Shown: positions 18,746-28,418 of the stretch, in pieces
Layout: every line of letters begins with the position of its first letter
Numbering within the stretch: position 1 is the first letter of the stretch
Assembly: GCA_024372625.1 (NCBI GenBank)
Contig: CP099607.1
Span: 360,036-424,035, forward strand
DNA: 64,000 nucleotides
Source: Comamonadaceae bacterium OTU4NAUVB1
GTDB lineage: Bacteria; Pseudomonadota; Gammaproteobacteria; Burkholderiales; Burkholderiaceae_C
Reading direction: 5' to 3'
Made by a program: the position numbers and the translations under genes
The notes under the pieces: model-generated
Told to the model about the DNA's origin: nothing
The model's database searches: none
What the model saw: only the letters and a program-made list of their open reading frames with translations

Positions 18746-19719
18746 GCGCCCTCCCCCCGCCGCGTCCAGCCCGCGAGCCCGCGCGGCGCGGCCAGCACCA
18801 CCGCCAGCAGCACCGCGCCGAGCGCGAACTGCCAGTGGATCGTGTGGGCCGACAGCACCTCCTCCAGCAGCAGGAACGCCGCCGCGCCGACGAAACCGCC
18901 CCAGAGGTGGCCGACCCCGCCCAGGATGATCATCACCAGCAGCAGGCCCGACTGGTTCCACTGCAGCAGCGCCGGGCTGACGAAGCCCGACTGGTTGGCC
19001 AGCAGCGCCCCGGCCAGCCCGGCGAGTCCGCCGGCCAGGGTGAAGGCGACGAGGCGGTAGCGGTAGACCGGGAAGCCGATGGCGGCCATGCGCGTCTCGT
19101 TCTCGCGCGCGGCCTGCAGCACGTGGCCGAAGCGCGCGGCCAGCAGGCGCTGGATGCCCATGAAGGCGAGCGCGAAGAGCGCCAGCACGACGTAGTAGAA
19201 GCGCGTGTCGCTCGCGAGGTCGAAGCCCGCGGCCACCACCGAGCGGCCCGGCAGCGTCAGGCCGTCGTCGCCGCCCCAGGCCTTCACCGACACCGCCAGG
19301 TAGTACAGCATCTGCGCGAACGCCAGCGTGATCATGATGAAGTAGACGCCCCGCGTGCGCAGGCTGACCGCGCCCACCGCCAGGGCGAACAGCGCGCCGG
19401 CCGCGACCGCCGCCGGCCAGGCGACCCACGCCGAGGCCACGCCCTGCTGCATCAGGATGCCCACCGCGTAGGCGCCCAGGCCGACGAACGCGGCATGACC
19501 GAAGCTCACCAGTCCGCCGAAGCCCACGACCAGGTTCAGGCTGGTCGCGGCCAGCGCGAAGATCAGGATGCGGGTCGCCAGGCCGATGTAGAAGTCCTCG
19601 CCCAGGGCCGAGGCGGCGGGCGGCAGCGCGGCCAGCAGCACCAGCACGGCGAGGCCGCCGCGCGCGCGCAGCGGGTGGTCGAGCACGCCGGGGGATGGGG
19701 TGGATGGGTTCGTCGTCAT
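18742..19719 (-). CDS. livM: Branched-chain-type ABC transporter permease LivM
   Basis: Inner-membrane permease, 325 aa, with about eight to ten hydrophobic segments and the family signatures LNLVVGFGGLVSFGHAAFVGLGAY and AARENETRMAAIGFPVYRYR (the cytoplasmic coupling loop EAA-like region). It ends in a basic tail (WTRRGEGA). It overlaps livG by 4 nt and follows livH by 19 nt. Confidence 0.93.
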   Translation of the reverse strand: MTTNPSTPSPGVLDHPLRARGGLAVLVLLAALPPAASALGEDFYIGLATRILIFALAATSLNLVVGFGGLVSFGHAAFVGLGAYAVGILMQQGVASAWVAWPAAVAAGALFALAVGAVSLRTRGVYFIMITLAFAQMLYYLAVSVKAWGGDDGLTLPGRSVVAAGFDLASDTRFYYVVLALFALAFMGIQRLLAARFGHVLQAARENETRMAAIGFPVYRYRLVAFTLAGGLAGLAGALLANQSGFVSPALLQWNQSGLLLVMIILGGVGHLWGGFVGAAAFLLLEEVLSAHTIHWQFALGAVLLAVVLAAPRGLAGWTRRGEGA

Positions 19720-19738
19720 CGGCGCGGGTCCATCGGCC

Positions 19739-20665
19739 TCAGCCGTGCGCCGGGAACAGCCCGCGCGGTTTCCAGAACAGCACGGCGGCCATCAGCAGGT
19801 AGATCAGGATCGACGCGAGCGCCGGGCCGGCGCTCGCGGCCGCCTCCGCGCCCAGCCAGCGGTCGAAGGCCAGCGGGATCAGGGCGCGCCCGGCGGTGTC
19901 GACCACGCCGACCAGCAGCGCGCCGAAGAGCGCGCCCCGGATCGAGCCGATGCCGCCGATGACGATCACCACGAAGGCCAGGATCAGGATGCTCTCGCCC
20001 ATGCCGACCTGCACCGCCAGCAGCGGCCCCAGCATGCCGCCGGCGACCGCGCACAGCGCCGCGCCCACGCCGAAGACGGCCGTGAACAGGCGCCGCACGT
20101 CCACGCCCATGGCGCGCGCCATCTCGCGGTTGGACGCGCCGGCGCGCACCTGCATGCCCAGCCGCGTGCGCGCGACCCCCACGTAGAGCAAGGCCGCCAC
20201 CGCCAGCCCGACGCCGATGATCAGCAGCCGGTAGGCCGGGTAGGAGAAGCCCGGCAGCAGCTCGACCGGTCCCGCCAGGAACGCCGGCGGGTTCAGCGCG
20301 ATCGGCTGGGAGCCCCACAGCATGCGCACGCCCTCGTTGGCCATCAGCAGGATCGCGAAGGTGCCCAGCACCTGGGAAAGGTGGTCGCGCCGGTAGAGCC
20401 GGCGCAGCACCGTCACCTCCAGCAGCATGCCGACGACGGCGGTGCCCGCCACGCCGGCGAGCAGGCCGATCCAGAACGAGCCGGTGGCCGCCGCGGCGGT
20501 GGCGATCAGGTAGGCGCCCACCATGTAGAGCGAGCCGTGGGCCAGGTTGATCATGTCCATGATGCCGAAGACCAGCGTCAGGCCAGCGGCCAGCAGGAAC
20601 AGCATCAGCCCGAACTGCAGGCCGTTGAGCGCCTGCTCCAGGACCAGCACCCCGGCCCCGGTCAT
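19739..20665 (-). CDS. livH: Branched-chain-type ABC transporter permease LivH
   Basis: Inner-membrane permease, 308 aa, starting MTGAGVLVLEQALNGLQFGL. Family text: AAGLTLVFGIMDMINLAHGSLYMVGAY near the N-terminus, REMARAMGVDVRRLFTAVFG in the coupling loop and IVIGGIGSIRGALFGALLVG near the C-terminus. The chosen ATG at 20665 makes an ATGA overlap with the binding-protein gene. A longer upstream reading in this frame is only the shadow of that gene. Confidence 0.93.
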   Translation of the reverse strand: MTGAGVLVLEQALNGLQFGLMLFLLAAGLTLVFGIMDMINLAHGSLYMVGAYLIATAAAATGSFWIGLLAGVAGTAVVGMLLEVTVLRRLYRRDHLSQVLGTFAILLMANEGVRMLWGSQPIALNPPAFLAGPVELLPGFSYPAYRLLIIGVGLAVAALLYVGVARTRLGMQVRAGASNREMARAMGVDVRRLFTAVFGVGAALCAVAGGMLGPLLAVQVGMGESILILAFVVIVIGGIGSIRGALFGALLVGVVDTAGRALIPLAFDRWLGAEAAASAGPALASILIYLLMAAVLFWKPRGLFPAHG

Positions 20666-21861
20666 GCCGCCGGCATCTTGCAGGCGCCGACGTAGGCGTC
20701 GGCGTGGTTCTTGAAGACGGTGCTTAGGGTGCGGTTGGTCACGCGGCCCTGGGCGTCCTTGGTGACCACGCGCAGGACGTAGTCCTGGATCGGGAAGTGG
20801 TTGGTGTTGAAGCGGAAGGCGCCGCGCACCGATTCGAAGCGCGCCGCCTCCAGCGCCTTGCGCACGGCGGCCTTGTCGTCGAGCCGGCCCTTGACGTCGC
20901 GCACCGCCCCGTCGATCAGCCGCGCGGCGTCGTAGCCCTGCGCCGCGTAGAGCGTGGGCAGGCGGCCGTACGCCTTCTGGAAGTCGGCGACGAAGCGCCG
21001 GTTGGCCGCGTTGTCGAGGTCGTGCGCCCACAGCGAGCTGTTGAACATGCCCAGCATCGGCTCGCCGACCGCCTTGATCACGTCCTCGTCGGCCGAGAAG
21101 CCGGGCCCGAACAGCGTCATGTCCTTGGACAGGCCCGCGCCGACGAACTGCTTGATGAAGTTGATGCCCAGGCCGCCGGGCAGGAAGATGTAGACGGCGT
21201 CGGGCTTCGCCGCGCGCATCTTCGCGATCTCGGCGCCGTAGTCGAGCTGGTTGAGCGGGGTGTAGCTCTCCAGCGCGACCTCGCCCTTGTAGAAGCGCTT
21301 GAAGCCGGCCAGGGCGTCCTTGCCGGCGGGGTAGTTGGGCGCGAGCAGGGCGACCCGCCTGAAGCCCTTGTCGGCCACCGTCTTGCCCACCGCCTCGTGC
21401 AGGTTGTCGTTCTGGTAGCTGGCGCTGAAGAAGTACGGGTTGCACTGCTCGCCGGCGTACTGCGACGGCCCGGCGTTGGCGCTGACGTAGAAGGTCTTCG
21501 ACTGGAAGGTCGGCGCGCCCACGGCCAGCATCACGTTGGAGAACACGATGCCGGTCATGAAGTCGACCCTGTCGCGCTTGATCAGGCGGTCGGCGGTCTG
21601 GCGGGCCACGTCGGGACTCTGCTGGTCGTCGGCCACCACCACCTCGGCCGGCAGCCCGCCGAGCTTGCCGCCGCCCTGCTGCACCGCCAGCTGGAAGCCG
21701 TCGCGGATGTCCACGCCCAGGCCGGCACCGGGGCCCGACAGGGTGCTGAGCAGGCCGATCCTGACCGCGTCGGCGGCCCGGGCGGGCGACGCGGCGAGCG
21801 TCAGCGCGGCGAGCGCGGCCAGTGCCAGCGGACGGAACGGGGAGGCGGGAGCGGTCTGCAT
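20662..21861 (-). CDS. Periplasmic binding protein of the Liv-type importer
   Basis: Type I periplasmic-binding protein, 399 aa, first gene of the Liv operon. Signal peptide MQTAPASPFRPLALAALAAL ending near ASPARA. The mature protein starts ADAVRIGLLSTLSGPGAGLG, characteristic of the HAAT family, followed by DDQQSPDVARQTADRLIKRD. The start at 21861 has AAAGG about 10 nt upstream; an earlier ATG at 21981 would add 40 residues without a signal peptide. The segment ATFQSKTFYVSANAGPSQYAG-like (here TFQSKTFYVSANAGPSQYAG) is typical of members that bind aromatic acids or amides rather than leucine, but specificity is inferred. Confidence 0.9.
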   Translation of the reverse strand: MQTAPASPFRPLALAALAALTLAASPARAADAVRIGLLSTLSGPGAGLGVDIRDGFQLAVQQGGGKLGGLPAEVVVADDQQSPDVARQTADRLIKRDRVDFMTGIVFSNVMLAVGAPTFQSKTFYVSANAGPSQYAGEQCNPYFFSASYQNDNLHEAVGKTVADKGFRRVALLAPNYPAGKDALAGFKRFYKGEVALESYTPLNQLDYGAEIAKMRAAKPDAVYIFLPGGLGINFIKQFVGAGLSKDMTLFGPGFSADEDVIKAVGEPMLGMFNSSLWAHDLDNAANRRFVADFQKAYGRLPTLYAAQGYDAARLIDGAVRDVKGRLDDKAAVRKALEAARFESVRGAFRFNTNHFPIQDYVLRVVTKDAQGRVTNRTLSTVFKNHADAYVGACKMPAA

Positions 21862-21968
21862 GGAGATGACCTTTCTTTTGTCGGTGGAGCCGGAACGGGC
21901 GGCGCAGCGTAGCAGTTCCGGCGTGCGCCGGCCGGCCGGCGGACCCGCCACAGCGCCAGAGCCGATCC

Positions 21969-21989
21969 CAATTGCAAACAATTCTCATC
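21969..21989. promoter_or_regulatory. Candidate Fur box upstream of the TonB receptor
   Basis: CAATTGCAAACAATTCTCAT at 21969-21988 resembles betaproteobacterial Fur sites, which commonly read TGCAAATNATTCTCATT. It lies about 150 nt upstream of the TonB-dependent receptor start in the gap that separates it from the divergent Liv operon, so iron repression of the receptor is likely. Match judged by eye. Confidence 0.5.
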
Positions 21990-22135
21990 GAGACCTAGAA
22001 TCGCGCGCCCCGCCACCCATCGGCACGCGGGCATCGCGTCCCGTTCCCCGACGGCCGCCGACCTTCCCTGTCCTCTCGCTCCACGCATCGCCGTGTGCGT
22101 GCGCGCGATCGCCTTCCCTTCACCATTCCGTGCCG

Positions 22136-24247
22136 ATGCCCGCTCCTTTCTCCCCATTCCCGCTTCGCGCCGTTCCGCTGCGCGCCGCCGTCCTGGCGCT
22201 GTGCGCCGCCACCGCCCAGGCCCAGACCGCTCCCACGCTCGAGGAGATCGAGGTCCGTGACACCACCGGCGCCACCGGCTACGACGGCACCCGGCGCAAC
22301 ACCGCCGCGACCCGCACCGACACGCCGCTCATCGAGACCCCGCAGTCGGTGCGCGTCGTGCCGCGCCAGCTGATGGACGACCTGGGCGCCACGCGCCTGT
22401 CCGACACGATCGACTACGTCAGCGGCATCGCCCGCCTCAACGACTTCGGCGGCACCTGGGACAACTACGCCATCCGCGGCTTCAGCAACACCGATAGCGG
22501 CTCGCTGCTCAACGGCTTCGCCTCGGGGCGCGGCTACGGGCCGCAGCGCGACGTGGCCAGCGTCGAGCGCATCGAGTTCCTCAAGGGCCCGGCCGCCGCG
22601 CTCTACGGCAGCAGCGAGCCCGGCGGCACGCTCAACGTCGTCACCAAGAAGCCGCAGTTCACGCCCTCGCACGCGGCCGGCCTGCAGGTCGGCGGCCTGG
22701 GCTTCCGGCGCGCCACGCTCGACACCACCGGCCCCCTGGGCGGCAACGTGGCCTATCGCCTGAACGTCGCGGCCGAGGACGGCGCGAGCCGCACCAGCCT
22801 GGTGGACAGCCGCAAGGTCGTGGTCGCCCCGGCGCTGACCTGGGTCATCGACGCCGACACCGTGCTGCATTACGAGGCCGAATTCATCCGCATCCGCACG
22901 CCGCTCGACCGGGGTCTGGTACAGGTCGGCGGCAACGCCCTGGCCCTGCCGCGCGACCGCTACCTGGGCGAGCCCGCGCGCGACAACCTGCGCGTGGCCG
23001 GCGACACGCACCAGCTGGCGCTGGACCGCGAACTGGGCGGCGGCTGGCGCGCGCGCGTGGGCGCCTCCTATCGAGAGACCGAGCTGGAGGGCGACGCCGT
23101 CGACCTCAACGGCACCCTGCGCGCCGACGGCCGCACGCTGACGCGGCGCGACAGCTGGCGCACGCTGCCCGCGCGCGATGTCTCGCTGCAGGCCGAGGTG
23201 GAAGGCAGGTTCCGCACCGCCGGCCTGGGACACACGCTGCTGGCGGGGGTCGAGTCGTGGCGGCTGGCGATGGGACAGGGCATCGACTACTCCACCCTGG
23301 CGACGCAGCCCTTCGCCATCGACATCCTCGACCCCGTCTACGGCCAGCCCCGGGGGGTCCTGCGGCCGGGGTTCTCGACCGACGACCGCCAGCGCGCCAC
23401 CGGCGTCTTCGTGCAGGACCAGGTCGACCTGGGCGCGCGCTGGAAACTGCTCGCCGGCGTGCGCGTCGACCGCTTCCACCAGGACTTCAAGGACTTCCTG
23501 GCCGGCACGCGGCAGGTGCAGGACCACGCGGCGGCCACGCCGCGCGTCGGCCTGACCTACCTGCCGACGCCCGACACCTCGCTCTACGTCTCTGCCGGCC
23601 GCTCGTTGCGTCCCAACGCCGGCGCCGACGAGACCGGCACCGCCTTCGCGCCGCAGAAGGGCCAGGCGTTCGAGGTCGGCGCCAAGTGGCAGTCGAGCGA
23701 CCAGCGCATGAACGCGGCACTGGCGGCCTTCGACATCCAGAAGACCAACGTGCTCACGCGCAGCCCGACCAACGTCAACTTCAACATCGCCGCCGGGGAG
23801 GTGCGCAGCCGCGGCGTGGAAGCCGACGTGGCCGGCCAGCTCGACGCGAACTGGCGCATGACGGCCAACGTCGCCTTCACCGACGCCGAGGTCACGCGCG
23901 ACAACAACCCCGCCCTGGTCGGCAAGCGCCTGGCCAACATCCCGCGCGTGAGCGCCGGCCTGTTCGCCATCCGCGAGGACCGCCTGCCCGGCGGCGGGCG
24001 CTACGGCGTGGGCGGCGGCGTGGTGCACGTGGGCGAACGCACCGGCACCGCCACCGACACCTACCGCCTGCCGGCCTACACCACCGTGCGCCTGACGAGC
24101 TACTGGCAGGTCGATCCCCGCACGCGGCTCGGCCTGGAGCTGCACAACGCCTTCGACAGGCACTACGCGCTGGCCTCCTGGGGCGCGCTGACGGTGATCC
24201 CGGGCCTCGGCCGCCAGCTGGTGGCGAGCGTGCAGGTGAAGTTCTGA
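22136..24247 (+). CDS. TonB-dependent siderophore receptor
   Basis: Outer-membrane ferric-siderophore receptor, 703 aa. Signal peptide to about ATAQAQ; short TonB-box-like stretch EEIEVRDT; plug domain with TPLIETPQSVRVVPRQLMDD, YVSGIARLNDFGGTWDNYAIRG and IEFLKGPAAALYGSSEPGGTLNVVTKKP; then a 22-strand-type barrel ending with the aromatic terminal residue F (VASVQVKF), as outer-membrane proteins do. Length and motifs match the FhuA/FoxA/FpvA subgroup without the N-terminal signalling domain, so no ECF sigma partner is expected. The start ATG at 22136 gives a normal signal peptide. A candidate Fur box lies upstream. Siderophore identity unknown. Confidence 0.95.
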   Translation: MPAPFSPFPLRAVPLRAAVLALCAATAQAQTAPTLEEIEVRDTTGATGYDGTRRNTAATRTDTPLIETPQSVRVVPRQLMDDLGATRLSDTIDYVSGIARLNDFGGTWDNYAIRGFSNTDSGSLLNGFASGRGYGPQRDVASVERIEFLKGPAAALYGSSEPGGTLNVVTKKPQFTPSHAAGLQVGGLGFRRATLDTTGPLGGNVAYRLNVAAEDGASRTSLVDSRKVVVAPALTWVIDADTVLHYEAEFIRIRTPLDRGLVQVGGNALALPRDRYLGEPARDNLRVAGDTHQLALDRELGGGWRARVGASYRETELEGDAVDLNGTLRADGRTLTRRDSWRTLPARDVSLQAEVEGRFRTAGLGHTLLAGVESWRLAMGQGIDYSTLATQPFAIDILDPVYGQPRGVLRPGFSTDDRQRATGVFVQDQVDLGARWKLLAGVRVDRFHQDFKDFLAGTRQVQDHAAATPRVGLTYLPTPDTSLYVSAGRSLRPNAGADETGTAFAPQKGQAFEVGAKWQSSDQRMNAALAAFDIQKTNVLTRSPTNVNFNIAAGEVRSRGVEADVAGQLDANWRMTANVAFTDAEVTRDNNPALVGKRLANIPRVSAGLFAIREDRLPGGGRYGVGGGVVHVGERTGTATDTYRLPAYTTVRLTSYWQVDPRTRLGLELHNAFDRHYALASWGALTVIPGLGRQLVASVQVKF

Positions 24248-24604
24248 GGCCGACGGCCATCCGCTGACGCCTGGCGTCGTACCCTGCGTCCGGCGCACCG
24301 CATCCACGGCGAGACGGTGCACGGCGCCCACGCATGGACTCGGTCCGGTGGTGTGGGTGGTCCGGCAGTGGTTCCCGGCGACGTCAAGGGCAGCGCGCCG
24401 GCCCCGGCGACGCGCGGGTTCCGACATCGGACGACATGGGCAGGAAGTCTTCGTGGGGGAAGATCTTCGGGCGGACCGTCGAACCCCCGGGCCTCCAACG
24501 CCATTCGTTCCAGCGCCCACGACGCCATCGTCGGTCCTCGCAACCCGATCATCCCTGCCGCTCACGGGCGCCCGCGCCCAGGCGGCGCCGCGAAAGCCCG
24601 TGCC
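24248..24604. other. Intergenic region before the PQQ dehydrogenase
   Basis: A 357-nt gap. No convincing ORF, repeat or strong hairpin with T-run seen on either strand. It probably holds the receptor terminator and the dehydrogenase promoter. Confidence 0.4.
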
Positions 24605-27088
24605 ATGAAGACGCCTCCCGCCCTTCCGCCCCGCTTCCCCGTCCGCTCGGCCGGTGGCTGGCGCCTCGCAGGGCTGGGGGCGCAGACGCTGGCGGGACTG
24701 CTGGGGCTGGCGATGCTGGGCCTGGGCCTCTGGCTGGCGACGCTTGGCGGCAGCGCCTACTACGCGCTGTGCGGCGCCGTGCTGGCGGGCGGCGCGCTCG
24801 CGGCCTGGCGCGGCCGGCCGGGGCTGGGCGTCGGACTGCTCGCGGTTGCGCTGGTGTCGAGCATCGGCTGGGCTTTCTGGGAGATCGCGGGCAAGGGCTG
24901 GCAGCCCGTCTGGGCGATCGACCTGGCGGCACGCGTGGGCGTGATCGCCGGCCTGTTCGCGGTGACGCTGCTGGCGTGGCTGCTGGGTCGGCCCCTGGCA
25001 CGATCGCGTCGCCGGACCGTGCATGCCGGCGCGTGGGCGACGGCGGGAGCGCTGGCCGGCGCCGTGGCGTTCGCCTGGGAACGGCCGATGGCGCCCGCCG
25101 GCGCGTCCGGGACCGCCGGTCCGCCACCGGCGACGATGGCATCCGCCCCGCCCTCACCTTCCGCGCCCCCCGCCGACACCGACTGGACCGCCTTCGGCGG
25201 CACCAACGCCGGCCGGCGCTTCTCCCCCGCCGCGCAGATCACGCCGGCCAACGTCGCGACGCTCGGGGAGGCGTGGCGTTTCCACACCGGCGACACCGCG
25301 CCCAGCGACCGCGTCTCCTACGCCGCGCAGAACACGCCCCTGAAGGTCGGCGACGCGCTGTTCGTGTGCTCGCCGGGCAACCGGGTCTTCGCGCTCGACC
25401 CGGCCACGGGCGCGGAACGCTGGCGCTTCGACCCCCACGTCGCGCCGCGCGCGATGGAGTCGATGTTCAGCGCGGCCTGTCGCGCGGTGGGCCACCACGC
25501 CCGCCCCGACGCGGACGCCCTGACGCCGCCGCTGGCGTGCGCGCGCCGCGTCTTCGTCGCCGCCGCCGACGGCCGCCTCCTCGCGCTGGACGCCGCGCGC
25601 GGCACGCCCTGCACCGGCTTCGGGCAGGACGGCACGGTCGACCTGACCGCCGGGCTGGGCCAGACCGAGCCCGGCCACGCGTCGAGCAACTCGGGCCCGG
25701 CGGTGGTCGGCGACCTGGTGCTGGTCGGCCAGCAGGTCAGCGACAACCAGCGCCGCGATGCGCCCTCGGGCGTGGTGCGCGCCTACGACGCGACCACCGG
25801 CGCGTTGCGCTGGGCCTGGGACGCCCGGCGCGCCGACCGGCCCGGCGAGCCGCTGGCGCCGGGCGAGCTGTGGCCCCGGGGCACGCCCAACGTCTGGAAC
25901 GTGATCTCCGCCGACGAGGGCCTGGGGCTGGTGTTCCTGGGCACGGGCAACGCCGGCAACGACCACTTCGGCGGCGACCGCGCGCCCGAGGACGACCGCT
26001 TCGGCGCCGCCGTGGTCGCGCTCGACGCGGCCAGCGGCGCGGTGCGCTGGGTGTTCCGCACCGTCGAGCGCGACCGCTTCGACTACGACATCGGCGCGCA
26101 GCCGGTGGTCACGGACCTGACCATCGACGGCCGCGCGCGGCGCGTGGTGATTCAGGGCACCAAGACCGGTTCGCTGTTCGTGCTGGACGCGCAGACCGGC
26201 CAGCCGGTGCGCCCGGTGGCGCGGGTGGCGGCGCCCCGCGGCGGCATGCAGGGCGAGACGCTGTCGCCGACGCAGCCGCAATCGGTCTTCTATCCGAACT
26301 TCGCCGGCCTGCCCGGGCGCGAGCCGGAGCGCCTCGACGCGCGCCACGCCTTCGGCCTCACGCCGGTCGACGCGGCGCTGTGCCGCATCCAGTTCCACCG
26401 CATGCGCTACGAAGGCATGTACACCCCGCCCACCTACCAGGGCCTGGGCACGCTGCTCTACCCGGGCACGATCGGCGGGCTCAACTGGGGCGGCTTGGCC
26501 ATCGACCCGGCGCGCGGGCTGGTCGTGACCAACCACAGCCGGCTGGCCAACCGGGTGCGGCTGGTTCCGCGCGCGGACGTCGCGGACCCGGCCATCGGCG
26601 ACGGCGGGCGGCGGCCCGACCAGACGGTCGCGCCGCAGAAGGGCGCGCCGTGGGGCGTCGACCGGCCGATCTGGCTGTCGCCGCTGGGCGTGCCGTGCAA
26701 CACGCCGCCCTGGGGCTTCCTGGCGGCGACCGACCTGGCCACCGGCGCGCTGGCCTGGAGCCGGCCGCTGGGCACCGGTTTCGACGCCGGCCCGCTGGAG
26801 GTCCCGATGCGCCTGCGCATCCCGCTGGGCACGCCCAACCTCGGCGGGGCGGTGACCACCGCCAGCGGCCTGACCTTCATCGCCGCCGCCCAGGACGACT
26901 ACCTGCGCGCCTTCGAGACCGCCACCGGGCGCCTGCTGTGGTCCGGCCGGCTGCCGGCGGGCGGGCAGGCCTCGGCCATGACGTACATGCACCGGGGCCG
27001 CCAGTACGTCGCCATCGGGGCCACCGGCCACAAGCAGCTCAAGACCCGGGCGGGCGACGCGCTGGTGGTCTACGCGCTGCCGCCCTGA
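24605..27088 (+). CDS. Membrane-bound PQQ-dependent dehydrogenase (glucose/quinate/shikimate family)
   Basis: Quinoprotein dehydrogenase, 827 aa (E. coli Gcd 796). The N-terminal ~150 residues form about five membrane helices (LGLWLATLGGSAYYALCGAV, LAVALVSSIGWAFWEIAGKG, VGVIAGLFAVTLLAWLLG). The C-terminal periplasmic eight-bladed propeller begins near residue 195 (DWTAFGGTNAGRRFSPAAQI) and contains GTGNAGNDHFGGDR, FRTVERDRFDYDIGAQPVV, IQGTKTGSLFVLD and the terminal MTYMHRGRQYVAIGATGHKQ. It oxidises a sugar or cyclic polyol in the periplasm and passes electrons to ubiquinone. Glucose versus quinate/shikimate cannot be separated by eye. No PQQ biosynthesis genes are in the window. Confidence 0.93.
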   Translation: MKTPPALPPRFPVRSAGGWRLAGLGAQTLAGLLGLAMLGLGLWLATLGGSAYYALCGAVLAGGALAAWRGRPGLGVGLLAVALVSSIGWAFWEIAGKGWQPVWAIDLAARVGVIAGLFAVTLLAWLLGRPLARSRRRTVHAGAWATAGALAGAVAFAWERPMAPAGASGTAGPPPATMASAPPSPSAPPADTDWTAFGGTNAGRRFSPAAQITPANVATLGEAWRFHTGDTAPSDRVSYAAQNTPLKVGDALFVCSPGNRVFALDPATGAERWRFDPHVAPRAMESMFSAACRAVGHHARPDADALTPPLACARRVFVAAADGRLLALDAARGTPCTGFGQDGTVDLTAGLGQTEPGHASSNSGPAVVGDLVLVGQQVSDNQRRDAPSGVVRAYDATTGALRWAWDARRADRPGEPLAPGELWPRGTPNVWNVISADEGLGLVFLGTGNAGNDHFGGDRAPEDDRFGAAVVALDAASGAVRWVFRTVERDRFDYDIGAQPVVTDLTIDGRARRVVIQGTKTGSLFVLDAQTGQPVRPVARVAAPRGGMQGETLSPTQPQSVFYPNFAGLPGREPERLDARHAFGLTPVDAALCRIQFHRMRYEGMYTPPTYQGLGTLLYPGTIGGLNWGGLAIDPARGLVVTNHSRLANRVRLVPRADVADPAIGDGGRRPDQTVAPQKGAPWGVDRPIWLSPLGVPCNTPPWGFLAATDLATGALAWSRPLGTGFDAGPLEVPMRLRIPLGTPNLGGAVTTASGLTFIAAAQDDYLRAFETATGRLLWSGRLPAGGQASAMTYMHRGRQYVAIGATGHKQLKTRAGDALVVYALPP

Positions 27089-28206
27089 GCGGCGCCCCGG
27101 CCCTTGGCCGGCCCCGGACGCCGGCGCGCCCAGTCGGCGAAGTCGGCCTCGACGCACGCCACGGCCCGTGCGGCGGCATCGGCCAGCCAGTGGCGGTCGC
27201 GGCGCGCCAGGTCCGCGCCGACGGCGGCGGCCGCGCCCTCGTCGCCGGCGTGCACGTTGGCGAGCTCGTGGCCCATGGCGGCCAGCAGGTCGTGCTCGAA
27301 GATCCAGCGGCCCATGACGTCCATCTCGATCTTGTGGTTGTTGGGCGACAGCCGGCGCACCAGCACGCCGCCGGCGTCGAGCCGGTAGCCCGGGTCCGGC
27401 GCGCGGTGGCGGCCCCGGGCGATGGCCTCGATGCGCGGCGCCGATGGCGCCAGACCGTGGGCGTAGGCCCAGCCCGACGGCACGGCCGCCTTGGCCTCGC
27501 GCACCACTGGCCCGCCGCGCCACTCGGCCGAGGCCACCCAGCGCGGCCGCCCCAGGCTGCCGACCCCGGCCGTGCGCGGCCAGTGCCGCACCGCTTCGGC
27601 GCCCTCGGGCAGCGCCCGGTCGAGGGCGGCGCGAAAGCGCGCCGGCACGTCGCCGCGCGCGGCCGAGGCGTTCTTCTCCATCTTCCGCCAGAAGGCGGCC
27701 CGGTCCTCCTCGCTGGCGATGAACCGCGCGCGCATGCGCGGGTGGTCGCGGTCGAGCACGTAGGGCCGGGGGTCCGCCAGCCCGGCGCGATAGCCCCGCT
27801 CCACGTCGTCGCAGATCGACGCCAGCGAGGCCGGCGCCGGCTCGCCCAGGTCGGCCATGCCCAGGAAGGCGCTCACCGCCAGGCGCAGCAGGTCGAAGGC
27901 GTAGGGCATCCCGAAAGCCTCGTCGAAGTCGTTGAGGCCCCAGACCAGGCGGCCGTCGGCGTCGCGCCAGGTGCCGAAGTTCTCCACGTGGACGTCGCCC
28001 ACGGCGAGCACCGCGGGCGCCTCGGCCAGTTCGGGCGCGACCGCCGGCATCACCTCGGCCCAGCGCCAGTAGGTGGCGCGCAGGAAGACGAACCGGCCCG
28101 AGCGCATGCGGGCGTGCTTCTTCGACAGGTCGGCCTCGACCACCCCGTCGGGGAGTTGGCGGTGCAGCCAGGCTTCGTAGGCGGTGGTGGACTGGTCGAT
28201 GTTCAT
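27070..28206 (-). CDS. DUF2252-family protein
   Basis: A 378-aa soluble protein with the DUF2252 hallmarks VLAVGDVHVENFGTWRDADG and VWGLNDFDEAFGMPYAFDLL, which resemble the catalytic core of aminoglycoside-phosphotransferase-like kinases; the biochemical role of the family is not established. Start MNIDQSTTAYEAWLH at 28206. Its C-terminus overlaps the 3' end of the convergent PQQ dehydrogenase gene by 19 nt. The last residues are low-complexity (PAKGRGAAQGGSA). Confidence 0.88.
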   Translation of the reverse strand: MNIDQSTTAYEAWLHRQLPDGVVEADLSKKHARMRSGRFVFLRATYWRWAEVMPAVAPELAEAPAVLAVGDVHVENFGTWRDADGRLVWGLNDFDEAFGMPYAFDLLRLAVSAFLGMADLGEPAPASLASICDDVERGYRAGLADPRPYVLDRDHPRMRARFIASEEDRAAFWRKMEKNASAARGDVPARFRAALDRALPEGAEAVRHWPRTAGVGSLGRPRWVASAEWRGGPVVREAKAAVPSGWAYAHGLAPSAPRIEAIARGRHRAPDPGYRLDAGGVLVRRLSPNNHKIEMDVMGRWIFEHDLLAAMGHELANVHAGDEGAAAAVGADLARRDRHWLADAAARAVACVEADFADWARRRPGPAKGRGAAQGGSA

Positions 28207-28418
28207 GGGGGTCGGAGAGGATGCGGGGGATCGGAAGGCGCCGCAGGCGCGGAGGCGCGGAGGTTCGGGGCCGGCGGACGAGGCGGGGCGCCGGACGAGG
28301 CGGCGCACGGGCGCATTCTCCGCGCGCCGTCGCCGACGGCGGAGCGACCGGGCGACCCACGGCATCGCGACGACGCGTCCGACGGCCCGTGGCGTCCGCC
28401 CGGGCCCAGCATCGGACG

